Shown here one piece after another: positions 1-6,002 of a stretch of DNA of 6,097 nucleotides. The stretch comes from Bacteroidales bacterium UBA4417 (lineage in GTDB: Bacteria; Bacteroidota; Bacteroidia; Bacteroidales; UBA4417). The stretch covers positions 1 through 6,097 of the forward strand of contig DGQJ01000370.1 of the NCBI GenBank assembly GCA_002389705.1, read 5' to 3'. The stretch's first letter is position 1. Each line of letters begins with the position of its first letter. Under the pieces are notes generated by a model. That model saw only the letters and a list, made by a program, of their open reading frames with translations. It was not told the origin of the DNA and ran no database searches. A program made the position numbers and the translations under genes.

Positions 1-186
1 GAGGCCCTTACCCAATTGCAGCAATCCCTCGCAGATGTACAGCTCGCCCTGGACACCGGCATCCCCGGCGATCTCATCTCTCTCGACCTTCGCCGCTGCC
101 TCTACTTCCTCGGTGAAATCACCGGCGAAATAAGCAATGAAGACAAACTGGATTATATTTTCAGTAAGTTTTGTATAGGAAAGTAA
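1..186 (+). CDS. mnmE: tRNA uridine-5-carboxymethylaminomethyl(34) synthesis GTPase MnmE, C-terminal fragment
   Basis: The first 61 codons of the window are open in frame 1 and end in TAA at 184-186; the 5' end lies outside the window. The encoded tail contains GEITGEISNEDKLDYIFSKF and ends in CIGK. This is the hallmark C-terminus of MnmE (TrmE), where the cysteine of the C-(I/L/V)-G-K motif belongs to the helical domain needed for tRNA modification. MnmE is a cytoplasmic GTPase that works with MnmG to add (carboxymethyl)aminomethyl groups to U34 of certain tRNAs. The fragment is richer in GC (about 58% in positions 61-120) and in C-ending codons than the genes to its right. It converges on the minus-strand gene ending at 226. 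The G domain is not in view, so only the C-terminal assignment is seen directly; that assignment is strong. Confidence 0.95.
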   Translation, partial: EALTQLQQSLADVQLALDTGIPGDLISLDLRRCLYFLGEITGEISNEDKLDYIFSKFCIGK

Positions 187-217
187 TTACCGTTCGTCTG
201 GTAATTGCTATAATTAC
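182..217. terminator. Overlapping inverted repeats between convergent genes, possible terminator
   Basis: AATTACC at 185-191 pairs with GGTAATT at 200-206. The stem extends outward to 182/209 with one G-U wobble when read on the plus strand, around an 8-base loop. GTAATT at 201-206 can instead pair with AATTAC at 212-217, so two hairpins compete for the middle arm. The elements lie at and just after the mnmE stop and before the converging stop at 226, where a bidirectional terminator would be expected. No clear T-tract follows on either strand and the stems are AT-rich, so intrinsic termination is only a possibility. Confidence 0.35.
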
Positions 218-225
218 AACTTCAT

Positions 226-627
226 TCATTCCAGAAGTGTGACTGAATTTTCGGGAGGGGTTTCATTCAGGTAGGTTTGGTTGCCATTGCCTTCTCTTTC
301 AGTATGACCATTACCGTATTGGAGCATCAGCGCAGTGCGTTCACCATTTTTACCGATGCTGAACGTATACGTAACCTGTTCTAATTTTCTGCTGCTGGTT
401 TTTAACTTTTTCCCCCAGGTTTCATTGATGGCACGGTTGGTAACATCACTGTTGCTGTTGGATGTTTTCCCAATCTTACTCCATTCTTCATTGTATCCTT
501 TTGCGGGAGTGACGGTGAGCTGATTGCTGCTTAAGGTATAGGTTCCTGTTTCATATTGCAGTGATTTTGTTACGGTATAATGAGATGTGATTACGCTAGC
601 AAAACGATAGGTTCCGTCAGTATTGAA
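226..627 (-). pseudogene. Detached 3' end of the repeat-domain protein gene, after an in-frame stop
   Basis: Directly after the TAA at 630-628 the same frame continues with no further stop for 133 codons, to a TGA at 228-226. The translation begins FNTDGTYRF and goes on with LQYETGTYTLSSNQLTVTP, LEQVTYTF and LMLQYGN. These match, in order, the FYPDGTYLF, FQYETGTYTVSGNQLTLTP, LETTTYTF and IVLKS segments of the first repeat in the upstream frame, and equivalent segments of the second. This stretch is therefore the rest of a third repeat domain. It has no good start of its own: the only internal methionine lies near the end, in ALMLQ. Without readthrough it would not be made. The intact ancestral product would have had 736 residues. 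Nonsense mutation, sequencing error and programmed readthrough remain possible; the first two are more likely. Confidence 0.85.
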
Positions 628-1872
628 TTAATATTGATTGGTGGTAAATCCTCCGGTGTTGTAGCTGGTACCGCCTGCATTCGGAAATTTTTCGGTAGTG
701 GTGCCTTCCAAGATTTTTCCAGTAAGGGGCGAAGCAACGGTAGTGGTTGGTTCATTATTTTTTTTTGCTGTAGTACCGGCAGTAGCTGGTTTATAGTTGA
801 AATCAATTTTTGTACCTGCAGGCAATTCAATAGAGGGTTTATCCGGATTAAACGGCCGCTTGTACAACCATGAATTTTTAAAACTGTTATTGGAACTCCA
901 TGCCCCGTCTCTCACCGTTTGCTTGTTATACTGCAGCACCAAATTGGTTTCTTTTATACCGGAGAAATAATGAAAGTCTATCGTGTACGTCACATTCTCC
1001 AATGTTCTTTTTTCTGTTTTGAGCAGTTTGCCCGCCTTATCATTACCCGCTTTACTCCAGCTTTCAACGGTACCGCTTTGCGGAGATATGGTTAGTTGAT
1101 TGCCATTCAATTTATAGGTTCCTTTTTCGTAGGCAAAAACAATTTCGTTCTGGTACAGGTAGCTGATATTTTTCTGAAGAAACTGATAGCTCCCATCAAT
1201 ATTGAAATAATATTCCCGCCAGTCGTAGCCGGCGGTATTGGATTCACTTATATATTGACCCCAGATACCGGGAAGCTGGTTGGTATTTGAATTGTTTGAA
1301 CTGGAACTGTTATTGTTTTCATCCTGCACTGTGTTGCCGGTAACTGTGCTCTGAGAAGTTGTTAAAGAAGCGGACTTATTTTCAACTCCTGTTTTTAAAC
1401 CGGGTGGGTTATCAATAAGCGATTCTGATTTCCGGCTGTAGTGAAATTCATAAGGATCGCCAGTTGCATTAAATTGCCCGCCGTCTCTTACGGTTGGCTT
1501 TGTTGATTTTAGAACAATAGAATTGCCGTAAGTGGGATCAATAATTATCTCAAAAGTATAGGTTGTGGTTTCCAATTTAGATTCAGAATATTTTATCAGG
1601 CTTCCCCATTCTTTAGAGCTGTTTGTTTTTTTCCAGAATCCACCTTTGCCCTTGCCGGGAGTAAGTGTTAGTTGATTACCACTCACTGTATATGTTCCTG
1701 TTTCATATTGGAAAAAAATATCAGGAGCCTTGACAAGCCATTGCTTATTCCGGAACAGATAGGTTCCGTCAGGATAAAAATGATATTCTTTTCGTAAGTA
1801 ACCAGCTGTGTATTGGGGCATTCCGTTAATACTATATCCGGTTGTTTCTAAAACATAGTTAGTCCACAGACC
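229..1872 (-). repeat. Three diverged tandem copies of a beta-domain coding unit
   Basis: The units lie at about 1872-1417, 1269-832 and 720-229, read on the minus strand. They share the protein pattern G-(L/I)-W, DG-(T/S)-Y-x-F, YExGTY, GNQLT or SNQLT, TYT and (V/L)L. Units 1 and 3 also keep DNA identity. The 17-mer GTTCCTGTTTCATATTG (plus-strand reading) occurs at 542-558 and 1694-1710, and the 15-mer GATAGGTTCCGTCAG at 606-620 and 1758-1772. The order of the two words is the same in both units. This indicates duplication within the gene, with units 1 and 3 possibly the closest pair. Unit 3 starts with GKIL instead of GLW or GIW and carries the stop codon. Unit borders are approximate. Confidence 0.8.
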
Positions 1873-2436
1873 TGCAACAGAAGAGCCCTTTCCTTTATTG
1901 GTGCCGGCAGATGTTTTATTACCAGTTGCAGCCGGTGTTGCTTTTACCAGCTCCAGCGAATTAATAAACGAAAGCAATTCTTTTTGGTATTGCTGTGTAT
2001 TGGTCATTAATACCACACTAACCATTTGCCCGCCACCGGTAGCCGTTAATAAAGTAGCTAATCCCTTATTGCTCCCGTCAGTATAATTAGCATTGCCAGA
2101 TACAATATCCCAACCATTTTCAGTTGTTGGATCCTGCATGGCGGGTTCTGCATTTACCTGTACAGTTGCTTTTACAAGCCTTGTCCAGTCAGTATTAAAA
2201 TTTTCATTGGCACCTGCTTCAGACGCTGTTGATTTTGTAATAATGACAATGGCATAGCCGCCTGTTTTTTTATCAGCTACCGATAATTGCACACCGCCTT
2301 CGTTTTGCTGTTGCTGCCAGCCTTTGGGTGTAGAATAAGAAACAACATCAAAAGATTGCTTTTGGGCAAAACCTGAATAGGTTACCATCAATAAAAATTT
2401 AATCAGCAGGATACATTTTGACAACTTCATTTGCAT
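628..2436 (-). CDS. Secreted protein with N-terminal alpha/beta domain and repeated lipocalin-like beta domains, truncated by in-frame stop
   Basis: This frame gives 602 residues. Residues 1-24 form a signal peptide with a hydrophobic core (ILLIKFLLMV) and predicted cleavage at A24|Q25; the Cys at residue 8 is not in a lipobox. Residues 29-165 are a domain with a SYSTPKGW start and NFNTDWTRLV motif, loosely like PsbP/Mog1-type folds (a weak inference). Two repeats follow, at about 189-340 and 390-535. Each starts G-(L/I)-W and contains EYxFxxDGxYxF, YExGTYxxxGNQLTxxP, a TYT strand and TVRDG. Ser/Asn/Thr-rich linkers (about 341-388 and 536-570) separate them. The pattern fits small lipocalin-like beta-barrels, but the family is not identified. 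A third repeat begins near residue 573 and is cut by TAA at codon 603. Either ATG (codon 1 or 3) could start translation, and no Shine-Dalgarno sequence is visible. It is the last gene of the presumed operon. Confidence 0.85.
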   Translation of the reverse strand: MQMKLSKCILLIKFLLMVTYSGFAQKQSFDVVSYSTPKGWQQQQNEGGVQLSVADKKTGGYAIVIITKSTASEAGANENFNTDWTRLVKATVQVNAEPAMQDPTTENGWDIVSGNANYTDGSNKGLATLLTATGGGQMVSVVLMTNTQQYQKELLSFINSLELVKATPAATGNKTSAGTNKGKGSSVAGLWTNYVLETTGYSINGMPQYTAGYLRKEYHFYPDGTYLFRNKQWLVKAPDIFFQYETGTYTVSGNQLTLTPGKGKGGFWKKTNSSKEWGSLIKYSESKLETTTYTFEIIIDPTYGNSIVLKSTKPTVRDGGQFNATGDPYEFHYSRKSESLIDNPPGLKTGVENKSASLTTSQSTVTGNTVQDENNNSSSSNNSNTNQLPGIWGQYISESNTAGYDWREYYFNIDGSYQFLQKNISYLYQNEIVFAYEKGTYKLNGNQLTISPQSGTVESWSKAGNDKAGKLLKTEKRTLENVTYTIDFHYFSGIKETNLVLQYNKQTVRDGAWSSNNSFKNSWLYKRPFNPDKPSIELPAGTKIDFNYKPATAGTTAKKNNEPTTTVASPLTGKILEGTTTEKFPNAGGTSYNTGGFTTNQY

Positions 2437-2441
2437 TGTAT

Positions 2442-2466
2442 TTTCAGCATAAAATTATTTCAGCAT
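2442..2466 (-). promoter_or_regulatory. Nine-base direct repeat just upstream of the repeat-protein gene
   Basis: On the minus strand ATGCTGAAA occurs at 2466-2458 and again at 2450-2442, exactly 16 bases apart and ending 5 bases before the ATG at 2436. The copy nearer the gene also opens a 7-codon frame, MLKIQCK. Its TGA (2429-2427) overlaps the ATG at codon 3 of the gene in an ATGA arrangement. This could be a protein-binding site, a leader reading frame or chance. No promoter matching the Bacteroidota consensus was found in this 70-base gap. Confidence 0.25.
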
Positions 2467-2478
2467 GATCGTCCTGGC

Positions 2479-2498
2479 AATCATCAAAAAAGATGATT
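2479..2498 (-). other. Short perfect hairpin in the intergenic gap
   Basis: AATCATC (2479-2485) and GATGATT (2492-2498) form a perfect 7-base-pair stem around a 6-base loop, A6 on the plus strand and T6 in the transcript sense. It begins 8 bases after the stop codon of the 403-residue gene. The stem is AT-rich and no T-tract follows on the minus strand. It could be a processing or mRNA-stability element or an attenuating structure between the two genes, but is unlikely to be a strong terminator. Confidence 0.3.
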
Positions 2499-2506
2499 TT
2501 AGAAGA

Positions 2507-3718
2507 TTACTCCATTAAAACTCTCACCGCATCAAAATCAAAATGTTCGGTGAAATTGTTCATAATTCTGAGTGAAGAGGGTATCGTTACATACCGGAAA
2601 GCAACTGTTATCAGCTGCGGCTTAGCCGCTCCCTTTGTTATAGTTTTAAAATATCCGGGATTATATTTATAAAGTAACTGTGTTTTATTGCTGTTGTCAT
2701 AAAACTTCCAGAAACGGTTGTAATTGGTTCTTTCCTTCAGGTTGGCTTTATACGTTTGTGCCGCATCTTCCGTACGGTTGATGACTGCCTGGGCGGATAG
2801 CCAGTCATTATCATGATCGTTTAATGCTTTTTTTACCACCGCAATTTTATCCGCCACATCTGCTTCCCAGCTACTATACTGCTTTATGCTGTTACTGTGT
2901 TCTTCATTTAGCTGTGCAATCAGTTTGGGAAAATATAGTTTTTCTCTTTCATAATACTCCAGCAGGCTTTCTAAATATTCTCTTCGGCTTACAGGCAGCA
3001 ATACAGGTAAGTTTTTTTTCTTTATAAACCAATAGCGATAAATAAAACTACTGCGGTTATTGGGTTTGATGTCTTTTTCCGGAACGTCCTGGAAATAACC
3101 TTCGCCCGAATTGATAGCTTTAAGGAGTGGCTCATTGTTACAGGATAAATAGGTAAACAAATCAATTAACTGTGCATTTACATCTGCCGGTTTATGATTT
3201 TTCCAGTCCAGGTATTGAAAGCCAAAATCATACTCGCCGATACTGCTGCCGAATGGTTGTTTTAGGAATCTATCCAGGGTATTGGTGGGAATATCATTTA
3301 CATAAATACGCAGGATGGTACCCGCTTCATCATTTCGTTTCAGTTTCCCGTTCAAACAAAAAAACTCATGCAGGGATGACTCAAACCGGTATTGCCCCAG
3401 TTTGGTGTTTCCAAAATATCCATATCCTTTTGTTGAATAATAATTTTCCCAATTACCACCGCTAAGGGAAAAGCCGGCATGACTTTGCTGCTCCGTCTTT
3501 TCTATTTGTCCCAATATTTGTTTGGCCATGGCCTTGTCGGCTGCTGTTGCCATATTCATAAAGTATTCTGCTCTTACGGCTGGCCAGGGATATTGTGCTG
3601 CCGTAAGATACTTTCCGGGGAAAGCATCTAATTCTGCAGTTGTTTTGCAGGTTTGCGCAACAAGCTGTTGTGCCAATACCAAAGCAACAGTTAGATTGAA
3701 AATTAGTATACGTTTCAT
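2507..3718 (-). CDS. Secreted protein of unknown function, 403 residues
   Basis: I do not recognise the family. The N-terminus (MKRILIFNLTVALVLAQQLVA) is a Sec signal peptide with likely cleavage at A21|Q22. The sequence AQTC around Cys24 does not fit a lipobox, so a soluble periplasmic or secreted protein is more likely than a lipoprotein. The mature part has an aromatic, Gly-rich segment (residues 82-112, with ENYYSTKGYGYFGNTKLGQY), then a mixed region to about 230. A basic, hydrophobic stretch follows (RYWFIKKKNLPVLLPVSR, 228-245), and then a long charged helical region (about 246-330, with YLESLLEYYEREK) that may form a coiled coil. The end is beta-like (LITVAFRYVTIP). Cysteines are at 24, 121 and 193. 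No catalytic motif is evident. The ATG lies 32 bases after the stop of the upstream gene, which suggests shared transcription; the leader is A-rich without a Shine-Dalgarno sequence. The coding frame is confident, the function is not. Confidence 0.9.
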   Translation of the reverse strand: MKRILIFNLTVALVLAQQLVAQTCKTTAELDAFPGKYLTAAQYPWPAVRAEYFMNMATAADKAMAKQILGQIEKTEQQSHAGFSLSGGNWENYYSTKGYGYFGNTKLGQYRFESSLHEFFCLNGKLKRNDEAGTILRIYVNDIPTNTLDRFLKQPFGSSIGEYDFGFQYLDWKNHKPADVNAQLIDLFTYLSCNNEPLLKAINSGEGYFQDVPEKDIKPNNRSSFIYRYWFIKKKNLPVLLPVSRREYLESLLEYYEREKLYFPKLIAQLNEEHSNSIKQYSSWEADVADKIAVVKKALNDHDNDWLSAQAVINRTEDAAQTYKANLKERTNYNRFWKFYDNSNKTQLLYKYNPGYFKTITKGAAKPQLITVAFRYVTIPSSLRIMNNFTEHFDFDAVRVLME

Positions 3719-3750
3719 TTGAGGGATTATTTAAGATTGTGCATTCGTTT

Positions 3751-5847
3751 TTATTTTCCAAACCCTGAAATAGCGCCGGTCATATTGCCGGATATCAAAC
3801 TCATACGGCCCGAAGCAGTAATACTAACGCTGGGATCACTCACCACCCCGGCAGGGTCGCTCACCGTATCGGAACCAACAGTTACTTTAGCCTCTCCTGT
3901 TGCATATACATCCTCCACGCCCCGGCTGGTGAATTCCACTCCCATACCGGCTTTTACAGAGGCGCCTGCCTGCAAAGGGCCTTTGCTAATTGAAATATCT
4001 TTATCAATTACCGTTGCCTCCAATGTACCTTTTACAAATCGGTTATTGCCGGCATCATCAAACTTAAAGTCAAATTTGCCTGATAATTTCCCGGCATCAA
4101 AAGCTACGTGTGCTTTACCACACTCGAAGGTTTGACTGTATACACCAAAATCTAACGTTGTTTTAAAGGCACAATGCATATCATCAAAATCGGCTAGCTT
4201 ATATCTTGAATCTTTTTTTTCTGGCATTTTACAATCACCATATTTATTGGTAGCTATATATCTTGTATTTTCAAGGGCGGCCAGCCATTCTTTTTTGGCT
4301 GCAATTTTTGTGGCCGAAAAGCTGGCATCATCCTGTACAAACTGTTGCCAATACAGTTCTTCATTAATTTTTATATACAACTGGTGCAGGTAATCCAGGT
4401 AAGCTTCTTCTAATGGTTTATTGTAATTTTTATATACCCATTCACTGTATTTTTCCTGAACAGTGCAATTGTTATAGCCAATATTTTCGCCTTTTTTGGC
4501 CAGCTCGCTTTCTTTATCAGCAATGATGCTGTTTTCTTTTTCAAGGCGTTTTCTTTCTGCTTCATCTTTTGCTTGGAAATCTTTTCTGATGGAGTCAATC
4601 CTTGCAATGGCTTTTTTAAGACGGAAGCCAACGCCACCATCTTTATCCATTTCTTCGAGGTTTTTTTGTGCTTTTACTTCATACAAATTTGACTCTTTTG
4701 CAGGGTTAGCTTTCATTTTCAAAATATCATCTTTATTCTTATTGGCGAATTTTTGATAGTTCTGCAGTGCTTTTTGATTATTGGCCTGTTGATAAGGAAT
4801 TAGTTCTTTAGCCAATTGCATTGATTTTTCATTCACCTGTTTTTGAAATGCATCCCAATCTGCCTGTAATCTTAATTCATCAGCATAAGTAGAAGGTACA
4901 TCGGGACGAATAAGATTATGAAGCCCCAGCGGGTCGGGGTCGGGCCGGAAAGGTTTGCGCATATCACTGCCTTTCACTTTATATCCCAATTTGCGCAGCA
5001 TATTTATTTTATCTAATGAATAGCTGTAAGCCAAACTGGTTTTCATTTTCTCAATAGCTTTGGCTTTGTTGCCCTTGCTTTGTTCTATAAGGCATTGTGT
5101 ATAATTTGCCTGCGGGTGATAAGCAAAAGCTTTTACTACTTTGTTTAATTGTGCATTGGCTTTATCGGTTTCGCCCAAATAGAACCAGGCCTGACCGAGA
5201 TTATTGAGAATGGTGGTATTATCGGGATACAGTTTATTTAAATATTCCAGCAATGGAATGGCTTTGTGTGGGGCACCACCCATACTGAGCATGGCCGCAA
5301 AGTTGCTGAGTAAATCAGCTTCTGTTGTATTGTCGCTGCAGGCTTTAGCTATAATGTACACGGCGATTTCCGGTCTGCCAAGAGCCCAGAAGCCTATGGC
5401 TTCGTTGCCCATCATGTCCGCAGTGTAATGATTGTTTTTAAAAAAGGCATATGCATTTTCTGCAAGAAATTTTGCGTCAGTGGGGATGCCCTTTTCAACA
5501 TAATCGTTCAGTGATTTTATATAGGAAGGCAATAATGCTGCTGTTAAGGTGATGCTGGGTATAGCGGCAATAAGTGTTGTATTTTTTGAAGGCACTGTAA
5601 AAGCATCGCCATTCACGGCTGCATTTACATCTGCATCTGAAATACCGGTAGGCATTGAAGGCAGTTTTGTTGACATGCCCATTTGTTCCATCATCTTTTT
5701 TTGTTCAGGCGTTAGTTTGTCCAGTTGCTGCTGTGCCTGTTTAATCTTATCCTGCATCTCTTTAGTGGTGCCGGGATTGTTTGATTGTGCGTACCCGGCC
5801 ATTCTGAAGAATAATGCAGCTACGATAATAATCCTGTATTTCATCAT
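3751..5847 (-). CDS. Secreted TPR-repeat protein with helical middle and beta-rich C-terminus, 698 residues
   Basis: A signal peptide (residues 1-20, cleavage GYA|Q21) is followed by a Gln/Lys/Met-rich helix (28-58, with EQKKMMEQMGM). Residues about 138-277 hold roughly four TPR-like helical hairpins. The clearest is 210-244 (NNLGQAWFYLGETDKA, then YHP), with the small/aromatic spacing and terminal Pro typical of TPRs, which usually bind protein partners. A Pro/Asp segment (RPDPDP, 301-306) leads to a charged, probably coiled-coil region (about 320-455). Residues 460-576 include Cys 460, 539, 559 and 576, which could form disulfides. The last 140 residues alternate polar and hydrophobic residues and are Gly/Ser-rich (AGASVKAGMGVEF, SITASGRMSLISGNMTGAIS), as in beta-sheet or beta-barrel segments. 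It is the first gene after the promoter at 5930-5900. Two adjacent ATG codons could each start it, with little consequence. The export and TPR calls are well supported; the function is unknown and an envelope scaffold role is only inferred. Confidence 0.9.
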   Translation of the reverse strand: MMKYRIIIVAALFFRMAGYAQSNNPGTTKEMQDKIKQAQQQLDKLTPEQKKMMEQMGMSTKLPSMPTGISDADVNAAVNGDAFTVPSKNTTLIAAIPSITLTAALLPSYIKSLNDYVEKGIPTDAKFLAENAYAFFKNNHYTADMMGNEAIGFWALGRPEIAVYIIAKACSDNTTEADLLSNFAAMLSMGGAPHKAIPLLEYLNKLYPDNTTILNNLGQAWFYLGETDKANAQLNKVVKAFAYHPQANYTQCLIEQSKGNKAKAIEKMKTSLAYSYSLDKINMLRKLGYKVKGSDMRKPFRPDPDPLGLHNLIRPDVPSTYADELRLQADWDAFQKQVNEKSMQLAKELIPYQQANNQKALQNYQKFANKNKDDILKMKANPAKESNLYEVKAQKNLEEMDKDGGVGFRLKKAIARIDSIRKDFQAKDEAERKRLEKENSIIADKESELAKKGENIGYNNCTVQEKYSEWVYKNYNKPLEEAYLDYLHQLYIKINEELYWQQFVQDDASFSATKIAAKKEWLAALENTRYIATNKYGDCKMPEKKDSRYKLADFDDMHCAFKTTLDFGVYSQTFECGKAHVAFDAGKLSGKFDFKFDDAGNNRFVKGTLEATVIDKDISISKGPLQAGASVKAGMGVEFTSRGVEDVYATGEAKVTVGSDTVSDPAGVVSDPSVSITASGRMSLISGNMTGAISGFGK

Positions 5848-5899
5848 TTGATATAGTTGGTTGTTGAACGATTTAGTAATTTTTAATGCATCAAATCCA

Positions 5900-5930
5900 C
5901 AAAAATATTTTTATAGTGCTTTTGGGCAAA
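5900..5930 (-). promoter_or_regulatory. Bacteroidota-type promoter (-33 TTTG, -7 TATTTTTG)
   Basis: On the minus strand TTTG (5930-5927) is followed after exactly 19 bases by TATTTTTG (5907-5900). This matches the consensus known for the primary sigma factor of Bacteroidota, TTTG-N(about 19)-TAnnTTTG, at every specified base. Transcription would start near 5893-5895, giving a leader of about 46-48 bases before the ATG at 5847. No comparable match was found in the gaps before the two downstream genes, which supports one transcript for all three. The rest of the 155-base gap (5848-6002) is AT-rich with no other convincing element. Confidence 0.7.
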
Positions 5931-6002
5931 TGCAGCGATTGTCAGTATGTAGAATAAATATGAAATACCATCTTTTTCATTTTTATGCTCATTTCTTTAA
6001 AA

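Noticed and set aside
758..766. Run of nine T (A9 on the coding strand) as a frameshift or phase-variation site
   Set aside because: The main frame is kept across the run, with recognisable sequence on both sides. Similar runs of eight occur in the other two genes (3012-3019 and 4213-4220), as expected for lysine codons in AT-rich DNA.
591..830. Minus-strand open frame of 79 codons overlapping the end of the repeat-protein gene
   Set aside because: It is a shifted frame over the same DNA. The repeat motifs run collinearly in the main frame on both sides, so no frameshift into this frame is needed.
2437..2506. Separate promoter for the repeat-protein gene
   Set aside because: TAATTTTA and a TTTG are present on the minus strand, but the -7 box lacks the final G and the spacing of 27 bases is far from the usual 19.
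3719..4135. Plus-strand open frame of 138 codons opposite the 3' end of the TPR gene
   Set aside because: It is antisense to a well-supported coding region, and its Ser/Thr/Pro-rich composition is what the complement of that gene would give.
5937..5987. Short minus-strand frame encoding MSIKMKKMVFHIYSTY in the right-hand gap
   Set aside because: It has only 16 codons, no sign of conservation that can be judged here, no ribosome binding site, and lies upstream of the predicted transcription start.
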